Notes: generated by a model from the sequence alone, not told the origin. A stretch of 64,000 bases of DNA from Lysobacter defluvii IMMIB APB-9 = DSM 18482 (GCF_000423325.1 NZ_AUHT01000004.1:62001-126000); one strand, 5' to 3'; counted from the stretch's first letter, positions 23,816 through 33,303 are shown. Program-made: numbers and translations.

Positions 23816-25195
23816 ATGCGTTACAAGTCGCAATCGGTGGCCTACTGGTACTTCGCCGTGGCCATGGTGCTGTTCGGACTGCAGATCGTGTTCGGGCTGC
23901 TGTCGGCCGCCAAGTACCTGGGGCCGGATCCGCTGCTGTACATCCTGCCGTTCGACGTCACCAAGACGATCCACACCAACCTGCTGATCGTGTGGGTCCT
24001 GACCGGCTTCATGGGCGCGACCTACTGGCTGGTGCCGGAGGAGTCGCGCACCGAGCTGCACAGTACGAAGCTGGCCTACATCCAGCTGATCCTGTGGACG
24101 CTGATGGGCGTGACGGCGGTGATCGGCTACCTGTTCCGCTACGGCACCGGCAACAAGCTGCTGGAGCAGCCTCTGCCGCACAAGATCGTGATCGTCGTGT
24201 GCATGCTGATCTTCCTCTACAACATTGGCATGACGATCAAGCGCTCGGGGCGGCTGACCACCACCGAGGGCGTGTTGCTGCTCGGCCTGGCGCTGTCGGC
24301 GGTGCTGTACGTCCCGGCGCTGCTGCACTACGAGAACTACACTGTCTCGATCTTCTACCGCTGGTGGACCATCCACCTGTGGGTGGAAGGCGTGTGGATG
24401 ATGATCATGGGCGGCTTCCTGGCCTACCTGCTGATCCGCCTGTCCGGCATCGACCGGGAGGTCATGGAGAAGTGGCTGTACGTGATCGTCGGCCTGGTGT
24501 TCTTCGCCGGCATCCTGGGCACCGCGCACCACTACTACTGGGTCGGCGTCCCGCAGTACTGGCTGCCGGTCGGCGGCTTCTTCAGCGCGCTGGAGCCGCT
24601 GGCGTTGGCGGCGATGGCGATCTACGCCTACGCGGCGATGCGCCGGGGCGGGGTCAGGCATCCCAACACGCTGGCGCTGCACTGGACCATCGGCAGCGCG
24701 ATCTTCGCCCTGTTCGGCGCCGGCCTGCTGGGCCTGGCCCACACCTGGCCGAGCGTGAACAAGTGGACGCACGGCACGCTGATCACCGCGATGCATGCGC
24801 ACTCGGCGTTCTACGGCGCCTACGCGATGATCGTCCTGGCGATGGTCACCTACGCGCTGCCGGGGTTGACCAACCGGCCGCACAACCGGTACTCGCCGCT
24901 GGGCTTCTGGGCGTTCTGGCTGCAGGTGTCGGGCATGTTCGGCATGACGCTGTCGTTCGGCACCGCCGGCATCGCCCAGGTGTACCTGGAGCGCATCATG
25001 GGCATGGGCTACCTGGACGCGCAGCTGAAGATCCAGGTCCATTTCCTGATGCTGATCCTCGCGGCCACGATCTTCGCCACCGGCGTTGCCTTGTTCATCT
25101 ACGACTTCTTCCGCCATCGGCCGCAGTTCCAGGTGGTCGACGACGGCGTGGTCGCCGAGGACGACGCGCACCTGCGGACCACGACGGGGCGCTGA
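23816..25195 (+). CDS. norB: Nitric oxide reductase catalytic subunit NorB
   Basis: A 459-residue integral membrane protein with about twelve helices, a member of the heme-copper oxidase superfamily. TIHTNLLIVWVLTGFMGATYW contains the first low-spin heme ligand; WWTIHLWVEGVWMMIMG holds the active-site His and the Glu typical of cNOR; GTAHHYYWVGVPQYW supplies two His for the FeB site; and HAHSAFYGAYAMI holds the ligands of both hemes. The enzyme reduces two NO to N2O using electrons from NorC. The length is as usual for short-chain cNOR. GGGGAG lies just before the ATG. Its stop TGA directly precedes the norQ start. Confidence 0.97.
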   Translation: MRYKSQSVAYWYFAVAMVLFGLQIVFGLLSAAKYLGPDPLLYILPFDVTKTIHTNLLIVWVLTGFMGATYWLVPEESRTELHSTKLAYIQLILWTLMGVTAVIGYLFRYGTGNKLLEQPLPHKIVIVVCMLIFLYNIGMTIKRSGRLTTTEGVLLLGLALSAVLYVPALLHYENYTVSIFYRWWTIHLWVEGVWMMIMGGFLAYLLIRLSGIDREVMEKWLYVIVGLVFFAGILGTAHHYYWVGVPQYWLPVGGFFSALEPLALAAMAIYAYAAMRRGGVRHPNTLALHWTIGSAIFALFGAGLLGLAHTWPSVNKWTHGTLITAMHAHSAFYGAYAMIVLAMVTYALPGLTNRPHNRYSPLGFWAFWLQVSGMFGMTLSFGTAGIAQVYLERIMGMGYLDAQLKIQVHFLMLILAATIFATGVALFIYDFFRHRPQFQVVDDGVVAEDDAHLRTTTGR

Positions 25196-25999
25196 TTGGT
25201 GGATGCGCGCACGGGCCCGGCCGAGGCCGGGCCGTACTACCTGCCGACCGGCAACGAGGTGGAGGTCGTCGAGCAGTGCCATGCCGGCGGGCTGGCGGTG
25301 ATGCTCAAGGGGCCGACCGGCTGCGGCAAGACGCGCTTCGTCGAGCACATGGCCTGGCGGCTTGGACGGCCGCTGATCACCGTTTCCTGCCACGACGACC
25401 TCACCGCCAGCGACCTGGTCGGGCGCTTCCTGATCCGCCACGACGAGACGGTGTGGCAGGACGGGCCGCTCACCCGGGCGGTGCGCGAGGGCGCGATCTG
25501 CTACCTGGACGAGGTGGTGGAGGCGCGCCAGGACACGATCGTGGTGCTGCACCCGCTGACCGACTACCGGCGGATCCTGCCCATCGACCGCACCGGCGAG
25601 ACGGTGGAGGCCGCTCCGGGCTTCCAGCTGGTGATCTCGTACAACCCCGGCTACCAGCGCATGCTCAAGGACCTGAAGCCGAGTACGCGCCAGCGCTTCG
25701 TGGCCATCGAGCTGGACTTTCCGGAGCCGGCGGCGGAGGCGGCGATCGTCGCCCGTGAGAGCGGGGTGGAGCAGGGCACCGCGGTGGCGCTGGTGGAACT
25801 GGGCGGGCGGCTGCGCTCGCTGCGTGACCGCGGGCTGGCGGAGGTGCCCAGCACCCGGTTGTTGATCGCCGCGGGGCGGCTGGTCGCCAGCGGCATCGGC
25901 GTGCGCGATGCTTGCAACGCCGCGGTGGTCTCGCCGCTGAGCGACGACGCGACCCTGCTCGGCGCGATGCGCGAACTGGTCGACGCGATGTTCCCGTAG
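25196..25999 (+). CDS. norQ: AAA+ ATPase NorQ
   Basis: A 267-residue MoxR-type AAA+ ATPase: Walker A GPTGCGKTRF (39-46), Walker B ICYLDEVVEAR, sensor 1 LVISYNPGYQ and LKPSTRQRFVAIELDFP. NorQ works with the von Willebrand protein NorD to insert the non-heme iron into NorB. The start is read as TTG immediately after the norB stop; a GTG one codon later would do equally well. Translational coupling to norB would explain the weak start codon. The following norD begins 12 bases downstream. Confidence 0.95.
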   Translation: MVDARTGPAEAGPYYLPTGNEVEVVEQCHAGGLAVMLKGPTGCGKTRFVEHMAWRLGRPLITVSCHDDLTASDLVGRFLIRHDETVWQDGPLTRAVREGAICYLDEVVEARQDTIVVLHPLTDYRRILPIDRTGETVEAAPGFQLVISYNPGYQRMLKDLKPSTRQRFVAIELDFPEPAAEAAIVARESGVEQGTAVALVELGGRLRSLRDRGLAEVPSTRLLIAAGRLVASGIGVRDACNAAVVSPLSDDATLLGAMRELVDAMFP

Positions 26000-26011
26000 G
26001 CAGGTGCGGAT

Positions 26012-28048
26012 GTGGCCGAAGCCGAAGACCTGGTCGTCGACGTTGCGCGCCACGCGACCGTTTTCATCCGCGACACCTGGCGGCGGCACTACGCGAGCGA
26101 GCCCGACGCGCCGGTAGCGCTTGCGTCGCTGGCGCGGCGGCTGGACCTGCTGGTCTCGGCCGCGTGCGGAACCAGCCTGCCGATGCGCGTGGCGCTCCCG
26201 CCGGCGCGCCCGACGGTGCTGCACCGGCTGTTCAATCCGCGCATGTATCCCCGCCACCGGAAGGCGGTGCCGGCGACCAACGGCGACACGCTATGGCTGC
26301 CGGCGCACCTGGAGACGTGCGACCTGGCGGAAGCGTCCGGGCTCTACCGCGCGATCGCGATGCAGCAGGCTTTTCGCGCCATGCGCGGCACGGCCCCGGC
26401 GCTACTGGCCAAGCCGGACGCCCTGCTGCGCGATACCGCCTTGGTGCTGGAGGCGCAGGCTGCCGAACGGGCCGTGGCGCGCGGGTTTCCGGGCGTGGTG
26501 CCGGACCTGCAGCGGCTGCGCAAGCTGGCGCTCGCAGGGCGGCCACCGGTCGAGTCCCTGGCGCCGGCGCGGCAGCCGCTGGAAAGGCTGGTGCGCGGCA
26601 TCCTGGGGGGCGGCATCGACGCCAGCGCGCCGACCGTGGAGGCGGGCACGGTTGAGGACTCACTGACTCGCGCGCGGCAGCTGCTCGCGGAGTGGGCGCT
26701 CGACCCGGCCGAGGTACGCCGCCTCGGCCCGATGCCGCTCTACCGCGACTGGTGGACCGGCGAACTGCGCGAGGGCGGCGGGGCCGCCCACCTGGTCGAC
26801 GGCACCCCTTCCGCCCAAGGCACGAAGGACGACAACGAGGGGAAGGTGCGCACCGCCCGCATGGAACGCCGTCCCGACGAGCGCGAGGCAACCGAGGACG
26901 AGGACAAGCCCGGCGACCCGGGCGTGTGGATGATCCAGCAGGACGCGCCGCACGAGGTGGCCGAGGATCCGTTCGGCCTGCAGCGGCCGGTGGACCGCGA
27001 TGACGAGACCAGTGCCGACGAGTACGGCGACATGCTGTCCGAACTCGCCTCCACGCGCATGGTGGCCGCGCCCGATCCGCCGCGGGAAGTGCTGCTGTCG
27101 GATGATCCGCCGGCCAGCCGCGCGCAGATCACGTTCGATGACCGGGATGAGGGCGGCACCCGCTTCCGGTACCCGGAGTGGGACCACGCCAGCGCGTCCT
27201 ACCTCGAGCACGGCGCCACCGTGCGCATGCTGCCGCCGGTGCACGGTTCGCCCGCCTGGGTCGAGGCCACGCTGGCGCGCCACCGCTCGCACCTGGACGG
27301 CATCCGCCGGCAGTTCGAGGCCCTGCGCCCGGAGCGGGTGCGCCTGCGCCGGCAGGGCGAGGGCGAGGACATCGACATCGACGCCTGCGTGGAGGGCCGC
27401 GCCGACCTGCGCGCCGGCGGCGTGCTGCCCGAGGGCCTGTACGAGTCGCGCCGGCCCGGCCGCCGCAGCATCGCGGTGACCCTGCTGGTGGACGCCAGCG
27501 GCTCCACCGACGGGTTCATCGGCAGCGGCCGGCGGGTGATCGACGTCGAGCGCGAGGCCCTGCTGCTGGTGTGCATGGCACTGCAGGGTCTCGGCGAGCC
27601 GTTCTCGGTGGTGGCATTCTCCGGCGAGGGGCCGCACGGGGTGACGATGCGGATGCTGAAGGACTTCGACGAGGCCTACGGGCACGAAGTGGCCTTGCGC
27701 ATCGCCGGCCTCGAGCCGGAGAACTACACCCGCGCCGGCGCCGCCATCCGCCACGCGACATCCCTGCTGATGCGGCAGGCGGCCGAGCACCGCCTGTTGC
27801 TGATGCTGTCGGACGGCAAGCCCAATGACGCCGACCGCTACGACGGCGTGTACGGCGTGGAGGACATGCGCCAGGCGGTCACCGAGGCCCGGCTGCAGGG
27901 CCTGTTCCCGTTCTGCCTGACCGTGGACCTGCAGGCACCGGGCTACCTGCCGCAGGTGTTCGGGCCCGCCCATTACGCGCTGCTGTCGACGCCGGAGCGC
28001 CTTCCGGCCGTGCTGCTGGACTGGACCCGGCGCCTGCTTGCGCGCTGA
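26012..28048 (+). CDS. norD: NorD, von Willebrand factor type A protein for NO reductase activation
   Basis: A 678-residue cytosolic protein. The C-terminal VWA domain has a complete metal-ion-dependent adhesion site (VTLLVDASGSTDGF near residue 492, LLMLSDGKPND later). The N-terminal 450 residues include NPRMYPRHRKAVPATNGDT and an acidic middle region (about 280-350). Together with NorQ it forms the chaperone that activates NorB. The start is GTG at 26012. Last gene of the recognisable nor operon; about 120 bases of noncoding DNA follow. Confidence 0.95.
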   Translation: MAEAEDLVVDVARHATVFIRDTWRRHYASEPDAPVALASLARRLDLLVSAACGTSLPMRVALPPARPTVLHRLFNPRMYPRHRKAVPATNGDTLWLPAHLETCDLAEASGLYRAIAMQQAFRAMRGTAPALLAKPDALLRDTALVLEAQAAERAVARGFPGVVPDLQRLRKLALAGRPPVESLAPARQPLERLVRGILGGGIDASAPTVEAGTVEDSLTRARQLLAEWALDPAEVRRLGPMPLYRDWWTGELREGGGAAHLVDGTPSAQGTKDDNEGKVRTARMERRPDEREATEDEDKPGDPGVWMIQQDAPHEVAEDPFGLQRPVDRDDETSADEYGDMLSELASTRMVAAPDPPREVLLSDDPPASRAQITFDDRDEGGTRFRYPEWDHASASYLEHGATVRMLPPVHGSPAWVEATLARHRSHLDGIRRQFEALRPERVRLRRQGEGEDIDIDACVEGRADLRAGGVLPEGLYESRRPGRRSIAVTLLVDASGSTDGFIGSGRRVIDVEREALLLVCMALQGLGEPFSVVAFSGEGPHGVTMRMLKDFDEAYGHEVALRIAGLEPENYTRAGAAIRHATSLLMRQAAEHRLLLMLSDGKPNDADRYDGVYGVEDMRQAVTEARLQGLFPFCLTVDLQAPGYLPQVFGPAHYALLSTPERLPAVLLDWTRRLLAR

Positions 28049-28168
28049 GGTCACCGGTGGGGCCCGGCCGCCGCCACCGATGGCCGCCGTTCTCCCCCGG
28101 TGCACCCCATTGCACCTCGATGTACCCCGGGTCTCAACGGCCCCGTCTCCCACCCATGGAGCACTCCC

Positions 28169-28516
28169 ATGACCTACGTAGTCGGCTTCCTCACCCCCGT
28201 GCCCACCGCCAACAAGGACCGCTACATCAAGTCCGCCCAGGACGCCTGGCCCCTGTTCAAGCGCTACGGCGCGCTGCAGCAGGTGGAGGCCTGGGGCGAG
28301 CAGATCGAGGACGGCAAGACCACCGACTTCAAGCGCGCGGTGAAGCTGGAAGACGGCGAGCAGGTGGTCTTCTCCTGGCTCATCTGGCCGGACAAGGCCA
28401 CCGCCGACGCCGCCTGGGAGAAGATGCAGAACGATCCCGCCATGGCGGACATGGACATGCCCTTCGACGGCAAGCGGATGATCTGGGGCGGCTTCCAGCC
28501 AGTATTCGAGAGCTGA
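28169..28516 (+). CDS. DUF1428 family protein
   Basis: A 115-residue cytosolic protein beginning MTYVVGFLTPVPTANKDRY, with LFKRYGALQQVEAWGEQIEDGK, FSWLIWPDKATADAAWEKMQ and PFDGKRMIWGGFQPVFE. These are the DUF1428 hallmarks; the fold is a dimeric ferredoxin-like barrel and the function is unknown. GGAG lies eight bases before the ATG at 28169, which is preferred over the in-frame ATG at 28100 that has neither similarity nor ribosome site. Confidence 0.92.
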   Translation: MTYVVGFLTPVPTANKDRYIKSAQDAWPLFKRYGALQQVEAWGEQIEDGKTTDFKRAVKLEDGEQVVFSWLIWPDKATADAAWEKMQNDPAMADMDMPFDGKRMIWGGFQPVFES

Positions 28517-28529
28517 GCGCGCCTGCGAC

Positions 28530-30287
28530 CTAGGTGGCGCTGCCAGGCTCCAGGCCGGCATCGGCCAGCGGCGCCTCGGCCTCCGCCGCCAGCATCCCCA
28601 CGGCCGTGACCCGGGTGCCGTCCATCGCGCACACCTGGAGGCGCGTGCCGTCCAGCGCGACCGTGGTGCCGACCTCGGGATCCGCTTCGTCCAAGTGGCG
28701 ACGCACCAGGCGCTCCAGGGTGTCGTGGTCGCCACCGGGCAGGTTGACGCCGTAGGAGTTGCGCACGTCCTCCACCGTGGTCCCGCCCTTGAGCCGGATC
28801 TCCACCTGCGGCAGCGGCTCGGCGGTGTCGGCCGCCTGCGAGAAGGCGCGGTCCACGAATGGGCGGGTGACGGGGCGCAGGACCGCGAACAGGTGGTCGT
28901 TGGCGTGCAGCGGGGTGGAGCCACGCGGCGGGATCACCTCCTCGCCGCGGGTGATCATCGCGATCACCGTGTCCTCCGGCAGCGCCATGCGCGACAGGCG
29001 CCGGCCGACCGCGCGCGAGTCAGGGGAGAGGGTGTACTCGACGATGTCGGCGTTGACGTCACCCAGCGAGGTGATCTCCAGAGTGGCGGCGGGGCGCGGC
29101 GGCTGGCCCTCGGCCAGCCCCAGCCGCCGCGCGGCAAAGGCGATCGTGGAGCCCTGGACGATTGCCGAGATCAGCACGACGAAGAACACGACGTTGAAGA
29201 TCACCGCCGCGCCGGGGAGCTCGAACAGCAGCGGGAAGATCGCCAGCACGATCGGCACCGAGCCGCGCAGCCCGACCCACGACACCAGCGCCGTCTCGCG
29301 CGCGTTGAAGCCGAACAGCGGCAGCAGCGGCCACACCGCCAGCGGGCGCGCCACGAGCATCAGCGCCAGCGCGATCAGCAGCCCCTCGACCCAGACCGCG
29401 GTCAGCGCCAGCGGGTCGATCAGCAGGCCGAGCACCACGAACATGGTGATCTGCGCCAGCCACGCCAGGCCGTCGTGGAACAGGATCACCATGCGCTTGA
29501 ATGCGAAGTGGCTGTTGCCCACCAGGGTGCCGGCGATGAAGATCGCCAGGAATCCGCTGCCCCCCAGGTTGGCCGCCAGCCCGAAGGCGAGCAGGCCGCA
29601 CGCGGTCACAAGCACCGGGTACATGCCCGAGGCCTGCAGGCGGATGCGCTTGAGCAGCGCGACCGTGCCGCGCCCGACGCCCACGCCCACCAGCGCGCCC
29701 ACGCCCATCTGCATCAGGAACAGCTTGACCAGGCCGAACCCCAGTGGCACCTCGTTGGCGAGTACCTCGATCAGCCCGATGGTCAGGAAGATCGCCATCG
29801 GGTCGTTGGAGGCGCTTTCCACCTCCAGCACCGACTTCAGCCGCTTGCGCAGGTGGATGCCCGCGTTGCGCAGCTGCGCGAACACGGCCGCGGCATCGGT
29901 GGAGCCGACGATCGCGCCGATCATCAGCCCGCCCAGCAACGGCCAGTCGAGGATCCAGGCCGCCGCCACGCCGGTGACGATCGCAGTAACCAGCACGCCC
30001 ACGGTGGCCAGCGCGGTGGCGGGTTTCCATACCGACCGGATCGCGGCCAATGGCGTCTGCAGTCCACCGTCGAACAGGATCAGCGCCAGCGCCATCGTGC
30101 CCAGCGCGTGGGCCGTGGCCGGGCTGTCGAACGGAATGCCGCCGATGCCGCGCTCGCCGGCCAGCATGCCGACGATCAGGAACAGCACCAGCACCGGAAG
30201 CCCCAGCCGCGCGGAGGCCCGGCTGGAGACCACCCCGAGCAGGATGAGCACGGCGGCCAGGAGTAGGAGCTGGTCGATCACGAACAT
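28530..30287 (-). CDS. cvrA: CPA1 potassium/proton antiporter (CvrA/NhaP2-like)
   Basis: A 585-residue protein. The first 390 residues form 12-13 membrane helices with the antiporter signatures LILFDGGLQT, AIVGSTDAAAVFAQL and ESASNDPMAIFLT (the ND pair). It is followed by a TrkA-C type regulatory domain (DIVEYTLSPDSRAVGRRLSRMALPEDTVIAMI) and a C-terminal CorC/HlyC-like module (GTTVALDGTRLQVCAMDGTRV). It exchanges K+ for H+ across the inner membrane and protects against osmotic or alkaline stress. The start at 30287 matches the conserved hydrophobic N-terminus and has AGGAAAG upstream; the frame is open further upstream without similarity. Confidence 0.92.
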   Translation of the reverse strand: MFVIDQLLLLAAVLILLGVVSSRASARLGLPVLVLFLIVGMLAGERGIGGIPFDSPATAHALGTMALALILFDGGLQTPLAAIRSVWKPATALATVGVLVTAIVTGVAAAWILDWPLLGGLMIGAIVGSTDAAAVFAQLRNAGIHLRKRLKSVLEVESASNDPMAIFLTIGLIEVLANEVPLGFGLVKLFLMQMGVGALVGVGVGRGTVALLKRIRLQASGMYPVLVTACGLLAFGLAANLGGSGFLAIFIAGTLVGNSHFAFKRMVILFHDGLAWLAQITMFVVLGLLIDPLALTAVWVEGLLIALALMLVARPLAVWPLLPLFGFNARETALVSWVGLRGSVPIVLAIFPLLFELPGAAVIFNVVFFVVLISAIVQGSTIAFAARRLGLAEGQPPRPAATLEITSLGDVNADIVEYTLSPDSRAVGRRLSRMALPEDTVIAMITRGEEVIPPRGSTPLHANDHLFAVLRPVTRPFVDRAFSQAADTAEPLPQVEIRLKGGTTVEDVRNSYGVNLPGGDHDTLERLVRRHLDEADPEVGTTVALDGTRLQVCAMDGTRVTAVGMLAAEAEAPLADAGLEPGSAT

Positions 30288-30324
30288 CAGGTGCTTTCCT
30301 GCGCGGAAGGGGTGGTGCGTGTTT

Positions 30325-30957
30325 TTACACGAGTGGCTGGGTCTCCTCGGCGAGGTCGCGTGCCAGTGCCTTGCGCTCGCGCCGCGACCGGACCTGCACC
30401 GCGCCGTAGCTGCGCGGCCGCAGGCGCGGGCCGGCCTCGCCGTCGAGTATGTCGAAACTGCGTTCGGCGGCGACCGGCAGGTCCTCCGACCCGTAGATGG
30501 CGATGATGCGGATCTGCAGCGTGTGCGTCCCCGACCCGGAAGGCACGTCGCCTGATCCGTCCGCCTGCGTCCGGCGGACATGCTCGAGGATGGCCCGGAC
30601 GGTGCCGATGTCACGGATCTCGCCACTGCCCAGCGGGCCCTGCCGGGTCCGCAGCCGCGGATCGGCGTCCGCGATCAAGTCCTCGCCGTCGAGCTCGGTG
30701 ATGGGGCAGGCCATGGTCCCGCCGGGCCCGTCCAGGCGTGCGACGAGGGTGTGCAGGTAGATCGGCTCCGCGCTCATGTTGGTCACCAGGCAGTGCGCGT
30801 CCAGGCCGCGGCCCTGCCCGAGCCGGATCAGGATGGTGGCCTTGCGCTGGCGCCGGTAGCTCGCCAGGAACAGCTGCAGGTAGGTGATCCACACGACCAG
30901 CATCCCCATGCTGGTCAGGGCGGCGATCAACTGGTGGTTTTCGAGGATCCAGGTCAT
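30325..30957 (-). CDS. Hypothetical membrane-anchored protein
   Basis: A 210-residue protein with one N-terminal membrane helix (HQLIAALTSMGMLVVWITYLQLFL) followed by RRQRK and a cytosolic beta-rich domain (ILIRLGQGRGLDAHCLVTNMSAEPIYLHTLVARL). The central part resembles small sandwich domains, but I know no family. The C-terminus is basic (VRSRRERKALARD). It lies 37 bases upstream of the antiporter gene on the same strand and may be co-transcribed, though no link in function is evident. Confidence 0.65.
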   Translation of the reverse strand: MTWILENHQLIAALTSMGMLVVWITYLQLFLASYRRQRKATILIRLGQGRGLDAHCLVTNMSAEPIYLHTLVARLDGPGGTMACPITELDGEDLIADADPRLRTRQGPLGSGEIRDIGTVRAILEHVRRTQADGSGDVPSGSGTHTLQIRIIAIYGSEDLPVAAERSFDILDGEAGPRLRPRSYGAVQVRSRRERKALARDLAEETQPLV

Positions 30958-30990
30958 GCCGGGTAGTTTCGGCTACGCGGCGTGACGAAC

Positions 30991-31467
30991 TCAGTACCCG
31001 TGGTCGAATCCGTCCACGAGCCCCTCGAGGCACTCCAGCTGCTCGAACCGGGCGTGATCCGGCGGGAGACCCTCCAGGCAGCGGCGGACGGTATCCACGG
31101 CGCGGGCCCGGTTTTCGACCTGGGTGCGTTCACAGGTCAGTCCGTGGACCGCGGGCCATGCGCCACCGGCACCGGTGAGCGTGCCGGACAGTTCGCAGTC
31201 CGCCTTTCTGTACGCCACCCACCGCTCGTGATGCAGTGCGACCTCACCGGCAAGGACCGGTGCGCCGCCGCCCATCCGCTCCAGCCGGGCGAGCAGGCCG
31301 GCGTGGGCGTCGGACAGCGCCGCGTGGGCGCTGTCCAAGCGCTTCGACTCCATGTGCAGCGTGTGCATCGAACTGCCCTCGGGCCAGTCGCTGCCGATGT
31401 CCTGCGCGTGCAGGTTGGCCGCCAGCACGAGCAGCGCGCCGGCGGCCACCTTTACGGGGAGTCCCAC
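30991..31467 (-). CDS. LprI-like (DUF1311) periplasmic protein
   Basis: A 158-residue protein with a signal peptide (KVAAGALLVLAANLHAQ). The mature part shows the DUF1311/LprI arrangement: RLDSAHAALSDAHAGLLARL, a WVAYRKADCEL strand-helix with the conserved Cys, and CERTQVENRARAVDTVRRCLEG with two more. M. tuberculosis LprI inhibits lysozyme; most relatives are untested. The start is GTG at 31467, which overlaps the stop of the upstream gene (TAGTG), so translation is coupled and the long open frame further upstream is ignored. Confidence 0.75.
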   Translation of the reverse strand: MGLPVKVAAGALLVLAANLHAQDIGSDWPEGSSMHTLHMESKRLDSAHAALSDAHAGLLARLERMGGGAPVLAGEVALHHERWVAYRKADCELSGTLTGAGGAWPAVHGLTCERTQVENRARAVDTVRRCLEGLPPDHARFEQLECLEGLVDGFDHGY

Positions 31468-31898
31468 TACCGTGCCTGTTCCCCGTCCGGCGTGTCCCCG
31501 TCCGGTGCGGGCGGCAGATGGATGTCCACGTAGCCCACATCCTTGCGGCCCTCGCGGACGATCATGCGCGTGCCGGCACGAGCCACCGATACCGGATCCT
31601 TGCAGTCGAGGTTCACCTCGCCCGACTCCCCGGGCGCGATGGTGCCGATCTCCGGTGCGAAGCGGATCATGCAAATCACCTCGCGGCCGTTGAAGACGAC
31701 CTTGGGGCGGTAGTTGCTGTAGATGGGGGTAATGCGGGCGTCCCGCCCGTCCTCGGAGAAGTTCAGCGTCAACGTCGCCGGGATCCGCTGGCCGGCCCCG
31801 AAGCCCACCGGATCGTGTATCTGCTCCGCGGCACCGGCCGGGGCGGCGGCAGCAAGCGTGGCGAGGAGGATCGAGGCGAAGACAGGCTTGGGGTTCAT
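31467..31898 (-). CDS. Hypothetical periplasmic protein with EF-Tu-like beta domain
   Basis: A 143-residue protein with a signal peptide (KPVFASILLATLAAAAPAGA). The mature part (RIPATLTLNFSEDGRDARITPI, NYRPKVVFNGREVICMIRF, IAPGESGEVNLDC) faintly resembles the translation-factor barrel domain seen in small EF-Tu-like proteins. That match is from memory and weak. AAGGAG lies nine bases before the ATG at 31898. It forms a coupled pair with the LprI-like gene. Confidence 0.6.
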   Translation of the reverse strand: MNPKPVFASILLATLAAAAPAGAAEQIHDPVGFGAGQRIPATLTLNFSEDGRDARITPIYSNYRPKVVFNGREVICMIRFAPEIGTIAPGESGEVNLDCKDPVSVARAGTRMIVREGRKDVGYVDIHLPPAPDGDTPDGEQAR

Positions 31899-31974
31899 CG
31901 AAGGTGCTCCTTGCAGTAGTGCCGGCTTCATAGGGGAAGCCGGATCGTTCACGTTACCCGACTATGCTGGCCGC

Positions 31975-32736
31975 ATGCAGAAACTGGCCGCGGACTTCTG
32001 GAACCTGCGGGGCGTGCAGCGCATCGCCGGCGTGCTCGACATCGGCACCCACATGTCCGTGGTGCAGCGCGCCGACAGCCGCTTCGTGGTGGTCGACGGC
32101 TGCGGGCCCGAGGGCGCGGACCGGGACGCGCTGCTGGCGCTGACCGGCAACGGGCAGCAGGTCGACGCGGTGGTCCACGTGCATCCCTTCCACACCCTGC
32201 ACGTGGAGGACACGCACCGGCTGTTCCCGACGGCGACGCTGTACGGGACCGCGCGCCACCGGCGGCTCTTCCCGTCACTCCCCTGGGCCGGAGCGCCGGT
32301 GGAGGCGTGGGGCGAGGACCACCCGCTGGCGGATGTGTTCGACCTTTCCGTGCCGGAGGGGGTGGACTTCCATTGCCCGGACGAGCGCGTCCACGTCGCC
32401 TCGGTGCTGGTGCGGCACCGCGCGAGCGGCATCGTCCACGTGGACGACACCTTCAACGTCATGGCCGCGCCGGGCGCGTTGGGCCGGGTCCTGCCCCAGT
32501 CGTCGCTTCGCATGCACCCGATGCTGCCGAAGGCACTTCGGCCCGAGCCCGGCGCCGCCGATGACTACGCCGCCTGGGCACGGGGGCTGGCGCGAAGCTG
32601 GGCCGACACCCGCATCGTCTGCGCGGCGCACTCCGCGGTGCGCCGGTTGCCCGAAGGCGGCTTCGCGCAGGAGGTCGAGGCCGCCGTTGCACGGGTGGAG
32701 CGCACCCTTGAGCAGCACCGCGCACGCTACGGGTAG
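31975..32736 (+). CDS. Divergent metallo-beta-lactamase fold protein
   Basis: A 253-residue cytosolic protein. VVVDGCGPEGADRDALLAL and VDAVVHVHPFHTLHV (three His in the HxHxxH spacing expected near the metal site), SVLVRHRASGIVHVDDTFNV (Asp ligand) and TRIVCAAHSAV (last His) follow the order of metallo-beta-lactamase fold hydrolases, related to DUF4336 proteins. Substrate unknown. The gene is divergent from the periplasmic pair and its stop lies eight bases from the end of the convergent pseudouridine synthase gene. Confidence 0.75.
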   Translation: MQKLAADFWNLRGVQRIAGVLDIGTHMSVVQRADSRFVVVDGCGPEGADRDALLALTGNGQQVDAVVHVHPFHTLHVEDTHRLFPTATLYGTARHRRLFPSLPWAGAPVEAWGEDHPLADVFDLSVPEGVDFHCPDERVHVASVLVRHRASGIVHVDDTFNVMAAPGALGRVLPQSSLRMHPMLPKALRPEPGAADDYAAWARGLARSWADTRIVCAAHSAVRRLPEGGFAQEVEAAVARVERTLEQHRARYG

Positions 32737-32743
32737 TTGTCGC

Positions 32744-33301
32744 TCAGAACTTCTCGCCGGGCGGCAGGTAGCGCCAGCTGCCCACCGGCATCTTCGCCAG
32801 CGGTATCCGGCCGATGCGGATGCGCCGGATCGCGACCACCTCCAGGCCGACCTGCGCGCAGACGTCGCGCAGCTGGCCCGGCTGCACATCCTTGAGGGCG
32901 AAGCGCAGGCGGAACTCGTTCTGCCAGCTCACCTTGCACGGGGGCAGGGCGCGTCCGTTGAACTGCAGGCCGTGGTTGAGCCGGGCCAGCCCGTAGGGCG
33001 CGATCTCGCCGCGGGTCTCGACCACGAACTCCTGTTCGATCTGGGCGACGTCCTCGGTCAGCCGGCGCCGGGCGCGGCGGTCCTGCGTAAGCACCACGAG
33101 GCCGCTGGCGTCGGTTTCCAGCGGCACCAGCGGGGTCAGGTACTTGAAGTGCTCCGGCACCTGGACCACGCCCGAGGCATCCCCGTCCCAGTGCGTGTCC
33201 GGCCTCACCAGGTCCGCGGCGGGACGCGGGCCGCGGATGGCGTCGTATCCCTCCGGCTTGTGCAGGAGGATGGTGGCGGGTTCAGTGCGAGTGGCACCCA
33301 T
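32744..33301 (-). CDS. RsuA/RluF-family pseudouridine synthase without S4 domain
   Basis: A 185-residue protein with ILLHKPEGYDAI at the start, PLETDASGLVVLTQD (catalytic Asp of the RsuA family), QEFVVETRGEI, LNHGLQFNGRALPPCKVSW, FALKDVQPGQLRDVCAQVGLEV and RRIRIGRIPLAKMPVGSWRYL. It isomerises a uridine in rRNA or tRNA; the C-terminal motif is closest to RluF/RluB types. The N-terminal S4 RNA-binding domain present in those is missing, as in RluE. The ATG lies two bases downstream of the RIO kinase stop, so they form an operon with pdxY. Confidence 0.85.
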   Translation of the reverse strand: MGATRTEPATILLHKPEGYDAIRGPRPAADLVRPDTHWDGDASGVVQVPEHFKYLTPLVPLETDASGLVVLTQDRRARRRLTEDVAQIEQEFVVETRGEIAPYGLARLNHGLQFNGRALPPCKVSWQNEFRLRFALKDVQPGQLRDVCAQVGLEVVAIRRIRIGRIPLAKMPVGSWRYLPPGEKF

Positions 33302-33303
33302 GG

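Noticed and set aside
23810-26257. 815-codon open frame on the minus strand
   Set aside because: It is antisense to norB, norQ and norD; the translation is a low-complexity His/Arg/Gln/Val-rich shadow caused by GC-rich codon use.
28660-30555. Long plus-strand frames over the antiporter gene
   Set aside because: Shadows of the minus-strand CvrA-like gene; composition is Gln/Arg/His-rich without domains.
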